Shown one piece after another: positions 10,040-21,568 of a stretch of 64,000 nt of DNA (position 1 is the first letter of the stretch; the number at the start of each line of letters is the position of its first letter). A program made the translations under genes and the position numbers. Source of the stretch: Isoetes taiwanensis (lineage: Eukaryota > Streptophyta > Lycopodiopsida > Isoetales > Isoetaceae); NCBI GenBank assembly GCA_021234155.1, contig JAJEKV010000013.1, positions 5,958,775-6,022,774 of the forward strand. The letters are read 5' to 3'. The notes beneath the pieces were generated by a model. That model made no database searches and was not told the origin of the DNA. It saw only the letters and a program-made list of their open reading frames with translations.

Positions 10040-10720
10040 ATAAAAGAGAGAGATAAATGAAACGAAAGAGAATTTGTTTATTACGTCTGTGTGACCGCCA
10101 ATTCTATAAGATGTTCAACTTATACATTCAAAATTATAAAACAAATCATCTAATGCATCCTCTGATAGTAATGCATTAGTCTCTCCAACCTCTAACCCAT
10201 CTACTTTTAAGGTTCTTAAGACACCATCCCTACACTCTAAAATATCAATGATACATCTCCCAATACATTATTCTAAAAAATCAAAGAAGGCCTTCAATGT
10301 GTCAACATATACATCATACTTCTCTCGAATATCTCTGTAAGCAGAGCAATGTAAAAGTGCATGTTCCTCATCTTCAAGTATCCCTACCTCACATTAATCT
10401 TACACAATCTAAGCTCGTGAGGGATGTCATTCCCCTGTCTACTTCAACACCAAGCCTATGCGAGCTCAGCCTCATCCTGCAGATGGCATGCCTATGCTTT
10501 GTGAAAATTCCCTCTACCAAATACTTCACCTCCTGCAATGTAGGATTAATATGGGTCATATAAAACTCCCTTTTTACTGCTCCATATCTCCATGTCCTCT
10601 GAAGAACATTCATTTTGACCCGTATATAGATATCATCTTTATGCAAAGCTAAATCATGATCCCACATTATGCCGTCCACTGAGTGGCGCCAGCAAACTAG
10701 CCCTTAACCTGTGTGTCCTC
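10040..10720 (-). mobile_element. LINE 3' part (copy E)
   Basis: On the minus strand the frame reads CRMRLSSHRLGVEVDRG and then, after a frameshift, EDEEHALLHCSAYRDIR, the zf-RVT region of this LINE family. The 3' UTR follows, with a block like that at 1360-1430, and the element ends in a TATCTCTCTCTTTT tail at about 10045. It lies tail to tail with copy D. Confidence 0.65.
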
Positions 10721-11016
10721 CAAAGCCAAGCATGGTAAACTTTCTTCAGTCATAATATACAATACCTTATAGACATAATTAAGGAGACTACGTTCTTAAT
10801 TTTGGGATAAATTTTATATTGCACTTTTTTAGTAACTTTGTTAAATTCACTTTTTTAGTAACTTATTTGCCCTTAGACTAGAATAGACGTTAACATATAA
10901 TCACACACGGGAATATAAATTCACACCTTAACTTCAAATTACAAAATCATATATCATGGAACTCAAGTAGTACACAACTTTTATTAACTGTAGAAAAGAT
11001 ACATAGTAACTGTTTT
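10721..11016. other. AT-rich spacer
   Basis: A short direct repeat CACTTTTTTAGTAACTT occurs twice at 10826-10866. Otherwise nothing is recognised. Confidence 0.4.
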
Positions 11017-13981
11017 TCATTTTTCCACTAGCATCCCCAAGGATATGAGAACCTTATTTTTTACATCCTGAGGTATTGTAACTCTCGCTATTTTACTAGG
11101 AATAGTTTTTGGAGTCCACGAGTACAATACGGTTTCAATGTCTAGCCAAAGATCAGGATCACTTGGATTTCTCCTCCACCTCTTTGTCCAACAATCTGAA
11201 TATCTTTCTTTATCGGTGACATTACTCAACTGATGTACTGGACACCACCATTCCACGCGCACCTTATTGAAGTTAACATCACCTTCTTCTTTGCAAATAT
11301 CCGAGATAGTGTATCCCAACCACACTGGATAGGTCTCTAGATCTGCTGGTTTTACTACTACAAATTGGTGGCACTCCACGTCAGTAGAAGGTTCATAATA
11401 ATCCATGCCTAAATATTTTGGCCTATCCTTCTTAGGACCAACATAGTGTTTATCAGATTGAGGAGGAGCATATGCCTTCACAATGCTACTAATGGTACCA
11501 TCATCTTCGTCAGCACCAGCTAATGTTTTCCACTTACTTTTAGGGAACCACCCTTCTAGCAGCTCTTCTGAGGATGTGTCTACCTCATCCAACAAGTTGA
11601 TCACCTTCTTCCAATAATCTATCAATGCACGATTAGTGTCATTTGAATTAGTTTGCCAATGCTTGATGTAGTCATTGATGCCATCCTTAGTCAAGCCCAA
11701 TTGCTTGACTTCTTCAGTTGATTTTAGAGCTTTTGGTTGACCAGGAGGTATCATAGGCTTGCCATTTGCATCCCTGCGCCAAATTTCTGCCCCACCTCTC
11801 CACTTCTCCTCTGAAGGTCTCATTTTCCATTGCATGATTGGAATCCCTTCTCTCATCCAAAAAGTGAATTGAAGAGGTCTAGAATGACCTTCCATGTCGA
11901 GAGCATAACCATCCACAAAACTCTTCCAATCAGGCACTTCTTCTATGATAGATCCTATAGGAGATGGATTTGTACATGCATGAAATATTTCCAATAGCCT
12001 GGGAAAGTTGGTAACTGTCTGTTGTCTCAATACATGACTATATTTTCCAAACAATGCATCCACATCCTCATGAGTATGTCCGGGCATTAGGAACTTCAAA
12101 TTGACTCTTTCAAAAATACCCACAGCTGTTAAGTAGGATAGGAAAGAAAACATCCACCTGTTCTTATTTTGACCAAAGACAATTATCTAGTTGCAAGAGG
12201 AGCTTTAAGGCATCTCTCGAGGTTTAGCACGAGATGTTGAAGCTCCAACATGTTCATTAGGTCCATTCCTCCTAAATCTTGCCTTGCTAAACTTTTCAAT
12301 ACTATTAGGGGTTCCATCCAACAATGCACTATGTAGTGCCTGGCTAGCTGTAGGATCCTGTAGGTGACCATTGTAACCCTTCTCATAGTTTCTTAAACAC
12401 CTCATGATACTCCCAATGTGAAAATCTGGACCATCACTCCACAACTCTAAACCTGAAATGGCCATAATAGGTCCGAGACTACCCATGTAATATTGCCCCA
12501 AATCATTGAAATCAAGCAAAGGGTATGATCTTCCACATGACTTAGGAATGTACTTGAATTGTGGAAGACAAGTCTTCTGTTGGTCCATTTTATCATGTAT
12601 AATACATAGATAGTTATTAGGTTCCATTGCGGATAAGGTCCTCCACATCCAATAAGTTGATCTACATGATAGTTGATCTCATCATATGGTCCTTCATATG
12701 TTCCCTTATCTTTGCCCTTAGACTTGGTTGCACGCCTTATCTAGTGTCTCCTTCAGCTTAGCACATAAATTGCACTTGGCAAAGTTGTTTGAAGTTGCTA
12801 TGGTCACATGCTTGAAATGCTTATTCCATAGCCTACTAAACCGGGCTGGGATATAGAGGCCACTCCAAGTTCCCCGCAATGCATTTATTTCCTCTAATAT
12901 GCTCTTACCGGGTACAATGGGATGGCAATCTCTTTTCAACAATAACTCTACCCCTGTTCATCCTTCTTACTCTTATGTGGCATGTTTTTCGCATTGAAAT
13001 CCACATATCTTTCAAATATTTCCTTTGCAGCTATAGTTCTTGAGGTAGGCCTTACCGGGCCGGTGTTCCCATGCAATGCAATTTTACTACCATTTTCATG
13101 TCTCTTTTGCGGTTATTGCCAAGAAGAGGTTGGAATTCCATGTATAGCCATCCATGCTTTTGAACATATCTACTTTCCATTCAATGGGAATCTTTTTTCT
13201 TTGATCTTTCATCCCGAATTGCATAGCCAAATATGGTGTACATGAAATTCCTCCCCGCTATCACACTTATGTTCCTGATATGTAGCTCTTGCTACCACCA
13301 TCTCCTCTATTGTGAACATTCTAATACAGGAGGCCCAACAACATTCACTTCCTCTAACCTTCATCAAGGCTTCAGGAGAACAATCATAATCTGACTTGCA
13401 TCTTTTGGTGGGATAATGTTTGAAAGTTGGAAGTGGCCTCTTGCTACACTGTGTGAACATTATTGACAATGGTTCTACATCTATAGGAAACGTGTAGTTC
13501 CCCTCCAGTTGAATACTGTCCCTAGGCCATGCAACAATAGTTGGAACCTCTAGTTGCTTCACACAAGCAAGGCATTCTTGTTTGCACCGAACCCTTTTCC
13601 TTCCAATTGTCATATAATTTTTTGAGATTGCCACACCTAACCTGTCCTCCCCTAATCTTTCATCATTCAATTTGCATTGATAGGATCTGCTAGAACAATA
13701 ATCCCTTCTCCTACTGCATCTCTGTTGCATGCATGCAGGATCTTGACCTTTTTGTTTTTCCAATCGACCCGAGTATAAAGTACAATTTCCTTTCCTTTGG
13801 CATCATCCTTTTCATTTGAGGTCTTTTCCTTTCCTTTGCCATCATCTTTGTCATCTTCATCCTTTTCATTTCTGGTCTTTTCCTTTCCTTTCCCATCATC
13901 TTTGTCATCTTCATTAGTTAGGGATTTTTCCTTGCCTTGATCACCATCATTGGGGGCCTTGGGGGATTTAGCATTTTGCAT
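11017..13981 (-). pseudogene. DUF7869-type transposon-associated protein, degenerate
   Basis: Reading from 13981 downward: a charged N-terminus with a tandem repeat (DDKDDGKGKEKT twice, 13940-13800); a Cys/His-rich part (CKQECLACVKQLEVP, 13590-13540; SECCWASCIRMFTIEE, 13350-13310); FAKCNLCAKLKETLD (12790-12740); IHDKMDQQKTCLPQF (12605-12560); LLLQLDNC and GQNKNRWMFSFLSYL (12215-12135); and FLMPGHTHEDVDALF (12090-12045). The order DxMDQ, LDNC...NKN, GHTHED is the signature I associate with DUF7869 proteins, whose Asp/Asp/Glu residues suggest an RNase-H-like fold. Single-base frameshifts near 13680 and 12195, and others near 12650 and 13000, break the frame. The C-terminal 378 codons (11017-12153) are intact. 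No terminal inverted repeats were identified. Confidence 0.7.
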
Positions 13982-15225
13982 GCCATTGACCTAAAATGCA
14001 TAAAAACCTATAGTAAGTTAGCATATCCAAATAACATCTCCCTAACATGTTCTTAAATGAAAGTTAACCTTAATAATAACCTTAATAACCTATAATAACT
14101 TAATCTATAATAATAATAAGTTAACCTATAATATATTAACTTATAATAACCTTAAATGTTGTAACCTTAGAAACAACTTTAAAGCTTATTATAGGTTAGC
14201 ACTTTTAAGGTTAGAAGTTTTAAGGTTAAAACTTCTAACCTTCAATAAATATAACCTTAAAACTTCTAAAACTTAAAACTTCTAAATTCAAATTCATAAA
14301 CCTTATTTATGAACTTAAAAATATTAACCTTAACTAATAACCTTAACTTAGAAACCTTAAAACTATTAACCTTAAATCTTATAACCCTTGCAATAAATTT
14401 TCGCGGCAGTTATTATGGCGCGGTACGAATTTTTTAAAGCAGTTATTATTTCCAGTTTACAATCCCTTTCCAACTTTTCCAGCTTTTCTGTCTCTCTTTC
14501 GAACTTCTCTTCTGGTGCGCTTTCGATCTTCTCTTTCGATCTTCTCTTCTGCTGCGCTTTCGATCTGGTGCTTTTCGAACTGCGCTTTCGACCTATCTGC
14601 TTTCGAACTTTTTGGCTATCTGCTTTCGAGCTTTTCTGCCTATCTATCTGCTTCAATCTGGCTATCTAGGCGCTTCAATCTGCTTCAATCCCGAATTCTA
14701 TCTGCTTCTCGGCTTCTATCTGCATCAATCTCGACTTTTCGGCTTCTATCTGCTTTAAACTCGACTTCTATATGCTTTAAACTCGGCTTTTCGAGCTTTT
14801 CGGCTTCTACAATCATCTGCTTTAGGGTTTTCGGCTCAAAGGTGTTTTCGGCTCAAAGGTTTGTAGGCTTTTTTTGGCTTTTTTTTTGTTTTTCGGCTCT
14901 CTACAATCTCTCTGACTTTGAATAACTTTGGTTTTTTGTGTTAAAGCTTCTCGGCTTCTCGGTTTCCAAATTAGCTGCTATTGTTTTTTCTCGGCTTCTT
15001 AAGGCTCAAATCATCTGCTATTGGCTTCTCGAATCAAATCAACTTTGGTTTTCGATCTTTTGGTTTCGGCTCGAAGGCAAAGGCTCAATTCTCGGGTACA
15101 GAACACAAATAGGTTAGTATTTCCTGTTATTTACATAAAGTAGTTATTTTACATAAAGCATGTTATTTACTTTTACATGCATCAGTCCTAAACTGCCCTA
15201 CCACCTTCATATATAGATCCTGCTC
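13982..15225. repeat. Low-complexity AT-rich and CTGCTTT/CGGCTTC-rich stretch
   Basis: From 14040 to 14400 the sequence is built from variants of AACCTTAATAAC. From 14450 to 15070 it is pyrimidine-rich, with repeated TTCGGCTTCTATCTGCTT-like words. Open frames over this stretch (Ser/Phe/Leu-rich) are composition artefacts. It separates the minus-strand DUF7869 gene from the + strand gene beginning near 15.9 kb. Confidence 0.6.
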
Positions 15226-15650
15226 TATGATCTTGTTCTGTGATCTTGCCTATATGATCGTGCTCTTATTCTATTTCACTAGCTCTTCCTCTATCTGTTC
15301 TAATTAATGATCTAAAATAATGAAGTAAATAATGATCTATGATCTATCTGCTCTATGATCTTGCTCTATGATCTATGATCTATGATCTATGATCTATCTG
15401 CTCTATGATCTATGATCTATCTGCTGTATGATCTATCTGCTCTATGATCTTGCTTATATGATTCTGCTGTATCTGCTCTTATTCTATTTCACTAGCTCTT
15501 CCTCTATCTGCTCTAAATAATGAACTAAAACAATGAACTAAATATTGAACTAAACAAGGAGTATTATTATTATATATCTGCTCTAACTGGCTTCATATTT
15601 TGAATTCTGCATTCTGCATTCTGCATTCTGCATTATGCATTCTGTTAGAA
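15226..15650. repeat. Short-period repeats (CTATGATCT words, then GCATTCT)
   Basis: Repeated units TATCTGCTCTATGATCT and TATGATC occupy 15226-15470. A fivefold (GCATTCT)-like run lies at 15604-15645. There is no coding potential. Confidence 0.75.
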
Positions 15651-15927
15651 TAATATGTTAGAATGGGAGAAATCGCGCTTGGTGCATTTCTATTTTTGGG
15701 TTACGTTTTTCCACTAGGTTAATCAAAGCGCGCCAGGCGCGTTTTTAGTTTGGCTTTTCTATTTCATACGGCTCTATACAAATCGCGCCAGGCGCGTGTG
15801 AAATAGATCTGTGAAAAAAACAAAGCAAACGCGTCTGGCGCGTTTTGAATTATGTATGTTTAGAATCGTTTTATGGGGAGAGTAATATATCATTTGCTAA
15901 TTACTTAATTTCTCTCGTTCTAGTGCC

Positions 15928-16300
15928 ATGGATTTTCCTTATGCATGGACACTGGCTGATCCTAGTTCAAATACACTGGCTGGTTCTAGTTCAAATACAC
16001 TTCCCCTGGACGACCATCAACTCTGGACCCTGTACAAGATATTACTTGATTGTGCTGTTCAAAACGTTCAAAGAGAGTTGGAGAATCCATTAGACGATCA
16101 GATCGGAGGCCATGGGAACACTTCCATTGCATCTCGGACATATCGCGGCTCCTCATGCTCTTAGTAAGGCTCATGCCAACAAATAAGTCGAGGATTTGAT
16201 TTATAGTATCAAGGATCGATACAACACTCGTTTGGAGACTTCGACATTCGCGGGGAAGATGAGGATTCTCATATCGAGGTGGTTCGGGTGGGACTTTTAG
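15928..16300 (+). pseudogene. Coding-like segment 1 of a multi-exon gene, unknown family
   Basis: A plausible exon starts after TTCTCTCGTTCTAG at about 15922. It encodes an acidic peptide with a duplicated SSNTLAGSSSNTLPLD, then LWTLYKILLDCAVQNVQREL. After the stop at 16162 another frame continues with KAHANK and EDLIYSIKDRYNTRLET, suggesting one frameshift. No known domain is evident. Strand and neighbours suggest it belongs with the segments at 17451-22815, but no splice chain proves it. Confidence 0.4.
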
Positions 16301-16497
16301 GTATTGGGCGATGAAGTGGGCCTTGTGTGACATATTGTAGAGATAGAAAAGAATTGGCGCCGGCGCATTTTTTGCGAAGAAGAAATGTACATATACTTTT
16401 TTGAATATGAATACAAACTTCGGCGCTGGCGCAATTTTGCACTATACTTTTCTGTCATTAGTTTATTATGTTTTTTTATATGCAATGTCGAAAACAT

Positions 16498-16611
16498 TGA
16501 ATCCTTTGATGCCCTCCAGCCAGTATGACCAACCCCAAGAAACTACATATTTTCATTAATGTGTAGTTTCATGGGGTTGATATGACTGGCTAAAGAACAT
16601 CAAAGAATCCA
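16498..16611. repeat. Hairpin-forming MITE-like repeat (copy 1)
   Basis: The left arm, starting CTTTGATGCCCTCCAGCCAG and ending AGAAACTACATAT, is mirrored by the right arm ATGTGTAGTTTC...CATCAAAG, with a loop of only about 8 bases. A second family member is at 56554-56662. Arms are about 52 bases with few mismatches, so a transcript could fold into a miRNA-like or siRNA-producing hairpin. Confidence 0.8.
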
Positions 16612-16679
16612 AAATTCACAACATCACGCAGATGTTATGATATATATTCATTTTTTTTTTAATATCCAAATATACATAC

Positions 16680-16923
16680 CTTTTTCAGACGTTCTTTTGG
16701 CCATGCTACAAATGTGCCCACGCTTTCACCAACTGTATCGCCACCGGGATGTCTTCTTGGAAGAGCCTCATCTTCATAATTGTAGTTTATAATAGAAATC
16801 TTACAAAAACTGTTTCCAAGAGGAACACCATGACACATAGAACTTGGATTCAGATCTTCGATTTTACACAATCCTACTCGGCGCTTCAAGTTTGCTGTTA
16901 AAAGATAGCATTCTTCTCCGACA
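16680..16923 (-). pseudogene. DUF8039-like exon of a transposon-type protein
   Basis: On the minus strand an exon bounded by TTTATCAG before 16923 and AAAAAG/GTATGT after 16680 encodes CYLLTANLKRRVGLCKIEDL, then MCHGVPLGNSFCKISI and VGESVGTFVAWPKERLKK. HGVPLG...VKIS...TVGEAVGTFVxWP is the DUF8039 pattern found in proteins of plant CACTA-type and related elements. It lies antisense to the multi-exon + strand gene and inside one of its inferred introns. No adjoining exons were identified. Confidence 0.5.
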
Positions 16924-17024
16924 CTGATAAAGAACCAGAATGCATTGTAAAAAATAGAGGACGAAAAATAGAGAACAAGAGAATGCATTCGGAATGGAAT
17001 CACACTCACCATAGTTCAGCAGAC

Positions 17025-17195
17025 ATCGAATGGGAATTGAAGGCGGCTCGATCGAATGGATTGAAGGCGGCTCGATCGATCGAATGGGATTGAACGAATC
17101 TTGATCGATCGAACGGATCTTGGGCGCTCTGATAGTCGATTGTTCTTGGGCGCTCTGATAGTAGGAATGATCTTGGGCGCTCTGATAGTAGGTGG
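17025..17195. repeat. Short tandem repeats (GGCGGCTCGATCGA and TTGGGCGCTCTGATAG)
   Basis: GAAGGCGGCTCGATCGA occurs twice at 17040-17080. CTTGGGCGCTCTGATAGT occurs three times at 17118-17192. There is no gene. Confidence 0.75.
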
Positions 17196-17450
17196 CCGAT
17201 TAGGTGGTAGTAGATTGCCACATATGCGTTTCTTGAAATTAATAATTAATTGTTATCTTGAAATTGCACTAAAAAGAAAAACACAATTTAAATTTGTAAA
17301 TGAGCTGGATCGGGCGGTTAATTAAATGGTATAAATTTAAAAGGACGCCAATTTGAATTCTGATTTGTAAATCGGCGGCCTAGATTATGAACTCATACAT
17401 ATAAGTTTAAACCAAAACCCAGTCTCATACTATCCGCGACTTGCGTTCTA

Positions 17451-18420
17451 TGGCGTCTAGAGGATCTGGCCGCGGCCGAGCCGGTTGGTAGAGGTGGGCG
17501 ACGACCCAAAGCACAAATCCCAAGCACGGAGGTTTCTTTGAACAAGCGTAGCAATAAATCCAACAAAGCCCTCGGGTAATTGATCTGTTTTTGTTTTGTA
17601 ATTGATTTCTGTGTCCCTTTTATTGTTAGGTTTTTAGGATGTTTTTCTACCTGTGTATTTTCTGTGTATGCGTGTCTCTGTGTATTTTCTACCTTTTATA
17701 TTGTTTCTGTGTCATTTCTACTGCTTTTACTACCTTGTTTTGTGTGTTTTTTGTTATAATCTTCTCCTGTACTCTGTGTTTTTTGTTTTGTATTCTCCAT
17801 TTTGTATAATGTAGACCGTTTAATTATAGTTTCTTGCAGACTTGTTTGTTTATACTTTTGTTCTGTATTCTCCAGTTCTTTTGACAAGTCTTTTTTGTAG
17901 CCTAGTATGGCACTTATAAAAGAGAAGTGTCTGTAGGGCCCCTCGGCGCGATTTATAATGTAGAGATGATTGTTTTTTGTTGTCTCTGCTACTTTTCCTG
18001 TGTACAATTTATGTTTTTGAAAGTAAGGCGTCTATCAAAACGCGCTCGGCGCGATTTCATTACTCACCACATGATTGTAACTTTCAGGATCTTCTAAAAA
18101 TGTGAAAAGAAAAGCAAAGCTTCTGCGGTCCAGTGGACATCCGCACGAAAAACCAAAACGGATGAAGATGTATCGATTCACAGATTTGGCACACGTTGTG
18201 ACCATTGACGATCTGGCCGGAATAATGAAGGCTCGTAGAGCCTCCATGTCGAGAAAAAAAAGATCTACCGAGAGGGCTCACGAATGGTATGTGGAGATCT
18301 TCAAGACTAGCGGAAAGACAGATCTGATTTTCATGTCTAGAGTTAAGGAAACGAGATCAAATGAAGAAATAAGGTATTCGATCACATCACGAAGAACATG
18401 ACGATTCTTCTTAAAACCAG
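17451..18420 (+). pseudogene. Coding-like segment 2: basic N-terminus, two exons joined by an intron
   Basis: A start at 17451 gives MASRGSGRGRAGW, then a one-base shift gives RGGRRPKAQIPSTEV and NKRSNKSNKALG. This exon ends at a GTAATT donor near 17576. After TAACTTTCAG at 18088 the frame resumes as SSKNVKRKAKLLRSSGHP and FTDLAHVVTIDDLAGIMKA. The intron holds a full palindrome at 18037 and a half site at 17937. The product would be very basic (RGG/KR-rich), suggesting nucleic-acid binding or nuclear localisation. No named domain is recognised. Confidence 0.5.
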
Positions 18421-18589
18421 ATTACTTGAAGCGGGTCGGAAAAATAAAAAGTATTGAAGAAGTTAAATTATCGGCAGCGATGCCTTTCCTTTAAAGACGC
18501 GCCCTAAGAACGGATGAGGCCGCAGAGATAACCTCTTCAAATTTGGTTGGTCGGTGGTGATCTATTGACACCAAAAACAATATGTGAAG

Positions 18590-19231
18590 GTCTCTCAGCT
18601 GTGAGAAGAGCAATCAGTACAAGGCCGTTAGCTAGTCTGTACCTACAAGCTTTAAAAGAGAAGGAAGATGCAAGTTCTAGAGCCAGGAAAATACCGGACG
18701 TTCTAGGCATTACGAGATATGACTAGTGATGATGACAAAGGCGAAGACGGTTAGAGGCCATGAGCAAACTCAAGAAATATCTTGCCGACAAGTATCCACC
18801 GGCCTTAGCTTCACGCATCCTATCCATGTCGGCGGGCTTTTCAGTCCACGAAGGCTATGTTTGTCGGCCAGAAGATACGACCAAGCGGCACACAATGGAA
18901 ATAGTCAACGGCATGATAGAAAACCCAGGACAGGTGCCAATGCCGGCAGATGTGGTGCCTTTTGATATGAAGACGAAGAAGGTGTTGATATGGAATAAAC
19001 TTGAAGATTTAATTGGCAACCTCGATATTCACTTCATGATAATAGATGGCCAAAGATTCATGGAGGCGCTTGAAGGTTTTGATCGATCAAGCACAAAAAA
19101 ATGGAAATCGGTTATTCTATAGATATTCGATCGAAATTGTCGATACTCGGTGGCTCAACAACAGCGAAGCCAGTTAATTAGCCGGTAAATCAGCTCTTGA
19201 ATGACATGGGAAAGACATTCCTATACAAAAG
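18590..19231 (+). pseudogene. Coding-like segment 3, with an IDGQ-type motif
   Basis: Readable blocks are RPLASLYLQALKEKEDASSR (18633-18692), then SKLKKYLADKYPPALASRIL from 18763, MEIVNGMIENPGQVPMPADV, and IHFMIIDGQRFMEALEGF (19028-19082). The frame shifts near 18720 and 19120 and then runs on (RYSIEIVDTRWLNNSEA) to a probable donor CAAAAG/GTATTT at 19232. The IDGQ...A pattern faintly recalls ParB-like nuclease-fold proteins, but this is a guess. The segment is degenerate, consistent with an old gene or element. Confidence 0.45.
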
Positions 19232-19303
19232 GTATTTTATTTTCCCACACATAGCGTTCCAAATCGCGCCCGGTAGCGTTTTTAAGCTAATCAACGTATT
19301 TAC

Positions 19304-19368
19304 AAAGCGGCGCTGGCGCCGATTTCTTCATATGGCATACATGAAGAGATCGCGCCAGCGCCGCTTTT
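19304..19368. repeat. Hairpin made of two mirrored GC palindromes (intron)
   Basis: AAAGCGGCGCTGGCG...ATTTCTTCAT is mirrored by ATGAAGAGAT...CGCCAGCGCCGCTTT around a 9-base loop. Two palindromes and their flanks form one hairpin with arms of about 28 bases. Confidence 0.8.
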
Positions 19369-19418
19369 AAATGTGATAGGCGCGCCGCCGGGCTGCGTTT
19401 TATGTTGTTATTTGTGTG

Positions 19419-19496
19419 ACGGATTTACAAGAAACGCGCCTGGCGCGAATTCTTTATCATGAAGAAATCGCGCCAGGCGCATTTCTTGTAAATCCG
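19419..19496. repeat. Second hairpin made of two mirrored GC palindromes (intron)
   Basis: ACGGATTTACAAGAAACGCG and the following TGGCGCGAATTCTT are mirrored by AAGAAATCGCGCCAGGCGC and TTCTTGTAAATCCGT. Arms are about 36 bases with three mismatches. It lies 50 bases from the preceding hairpin, in the same inferred intron (19232-19584). Confidence 0.8.
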
Positions 19497-19584
19497 TGGT
19501 TAACGAAAACGCGCCTGGCGCGTTTTATATTGTTACTTTCACGGGCTGTCTATTTTTTTTATCTAACGGCCCATATTTTGCAGT

Positions 19585-20990
19585 CCGTATGTGGAGCAGT
19601 TGCGGCACGCTCGTAACCAATGGATCGAATATGGAAAACCAATGCCGACCAGACAAGGGCAATCTAAGAGTGCCGAATTCAAATTACTAGAAAGGACACT
19701 GTGCCAAACCATAATACAAGACAAGACCAAGGGCACTAGATCAAAGAAGAAAAAAGGAGATGCACAAGCTGGCACAGAAGAGCAAACGGTGCCAAAGGAT
19801 GCCTGCAAGATTGTTTTTTCTTCTGACCAGGTATGGGAAAAGTGGAACGAATTTTGGGACGCCTATTCGGAAAAGAAGTTGCCAGATTCGTATGGCAGGT
19901 TTCCTCCGCAAGATACGTCTATTTTTTATATACATATCACAGAAATGAGAAAGGCACAAGGATTGGATGATGCAGAATTAATCTATGTTCTAGATAGTTG
20001 CATCAGAAAGGAAGTTATCTACAAGAAAACGTCTGCAGCAAAGCACTTGACATCTTTCGAAGATGCATGCGAATCGATAAAAAATATGAAAGTCCTGAAA
20101 AAGCCGTTGGCTAAGAACCGCAAAGGCTCTCAGGAGACATGATGTTATCAGAGATAGGCTTAATGCAAAAGTACAACGTATCTAATGATGACATTAAGAA
20201 ATATGTATTTTGGTCAAAAGATTTTGTGAAGCAGCAAAAGGCGAAGAATGTGGCAACTCTTAAGGGGATTCACACGAAAGTTGCGTCTGACCTAAAAAGA
20301 AAAGTTGCTTTGGTGAAGAAGACGGCAGTAGACGAGTCTCCTTTTTTCTATAAGGTGTCCACTGGTTATAAGTGTGCCATGCCAGAGGTGGGTGAAGGGC
20401 CAACCGACATCACTCTATTTGTTCTTGATAGCCGTGGCAACGAGATGGACACAGGGATGATTACAAAGACCTTCTTCAACACATGTAGTGGTTTGACGAC
20501 CGAGATGCATTATAGTATCGCGGACAGTTTGCCACTCCGACATGTCCCACGATATGCACTAGTCTGCTGCAAATGATGTCGAATGCATTAAAGTGATGAG
20601 GCAAGCAGTAATGATAGATGAAAACAAAGATAGTGAGTTTAGTACCGAAAGTAAGATCTCACATGTGCTAGTCCTTATGATAGCCATTATGGATGATAAA
20701 GAATATGAAAGACTCAAGGGGAAACCAGAAGGTGAGAAGATTGCTTGGCAGTGCTATCGGCTAGATGAACCCCTATTGAAAAATATTTTTTATGTCGAAT
20801 CCAATGTTTGAAGACAAAGGGAAGGAGATCAAGCAGATGTGGATGTGGACTTTGAAGAGGACGAAGAGGAAGAGGAAGAAGAAAACTGGGTCGACCCCGC
20901 CCTTAATTCACCAATCAAGTATGAGCTACTTGACGCCAGATAAGGGGAGGCTGAATAAGTACGGGTTTTTTTGGCCCTTTCGAAGTTTTC
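19585..20990 (+). pseudogene. Coding-like segment 4: large exon with acidic C-terminus, unknown family
   Basis: After the acceptor ATATTTTGCAG the frame reads VEQLRHARNQWIEYGKPMPT, WEKWNEFWDAYSEKKLPDSY and FEDACESIKNMKVLKKPLAK to 20142. It then continues in another frame as LMQKYNVSNDDIKKYVFWSK and MHYSIADSLPLRHVPRYALV to 20576. A third frame gives VMRQAVMIDENKDSEFSTES and EYERLKGKPEGEKIAWQCYR to 20811, and a fourth an acidic run FEEDEEEEEEENWVDP. At least three frameshifts interrupt what looks like one protein of more than 400 residues. I do not recognise the family. Confidence 0.5.
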
Positions 20991-21169
20991 TCGATTGAAG
21001 CCTTCTCGCCCTCTAGAGTCTACGTGTTGGGAGTTTCATGTTGGAGGTTATGTCGGTGGGGAAGCTTTGAAGCTAGCTGAAATGCCAAAGTGTGGTCTCG
21101 ATGGTCAAGCCAAGGACTTCCTTTGATATTTTTTCGAGAAAGTGCTAGAGGTGGCACCTAGGGGTCCGC

Positions 21170-21550
21170 TAGGTAGTGCAAAAAATAAAGCTTCCAGCTC
21201 TAAGTCCAAATTACTGCGCAGATCCGGGTCACAGAGCGGGAAAAAATGAGAAAGCATCTAGAGGGCATAAAGAAGAATATCGACAAGCGGCCTTAACTAT
21301 GCGGCCGAGCGTGCCTATCATTCCAATCACATTGGAAAATCCGACCAAGTGGGCGTAAATAACGCAAACGAAGAAGACAAAATCCTAGATGATACAAAGG
21401 GATTCGAAAGCTCGAGTCGAGGTTAGCATAAAGAGTAATGAAGTATCAACCATAGTTCAAACACTAAGTGATGTGGTGACATTTCGGCGCGCCAAGACAA
21501 AATGTAGAAAAAGCTCATCATTGCGGATGTTGAACAGGAACCAGAAAGGT
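21170..21550 (+). pseudogene. Coding-like segment 5: Ser/Lys-rich linker exon
   Basis: Short frames such as KNKASSSKSKLLRRSGSQSG (near 21180-21240) and NEEDKILDDTKGFESSSRG (near 21366-21420) precede an exon end that reads KKLIIADVEQEPE and stops at a GTATGT donor at 21550. Joined to the acceptor at 21715 the phase fits the HAD-like exon downstream. A stop and frameshifts lie within it. Confidence 0.4.
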
Positions 21551-21568
21551 ATGTTATTCAAACAGAAA

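Noticed and set aside
14372-14925. Coding frames rich in Ser/Phe/Leu and Lys/Arg/Glu
   Set aside because: Low-complexity repeated words produce open frames on both strands.
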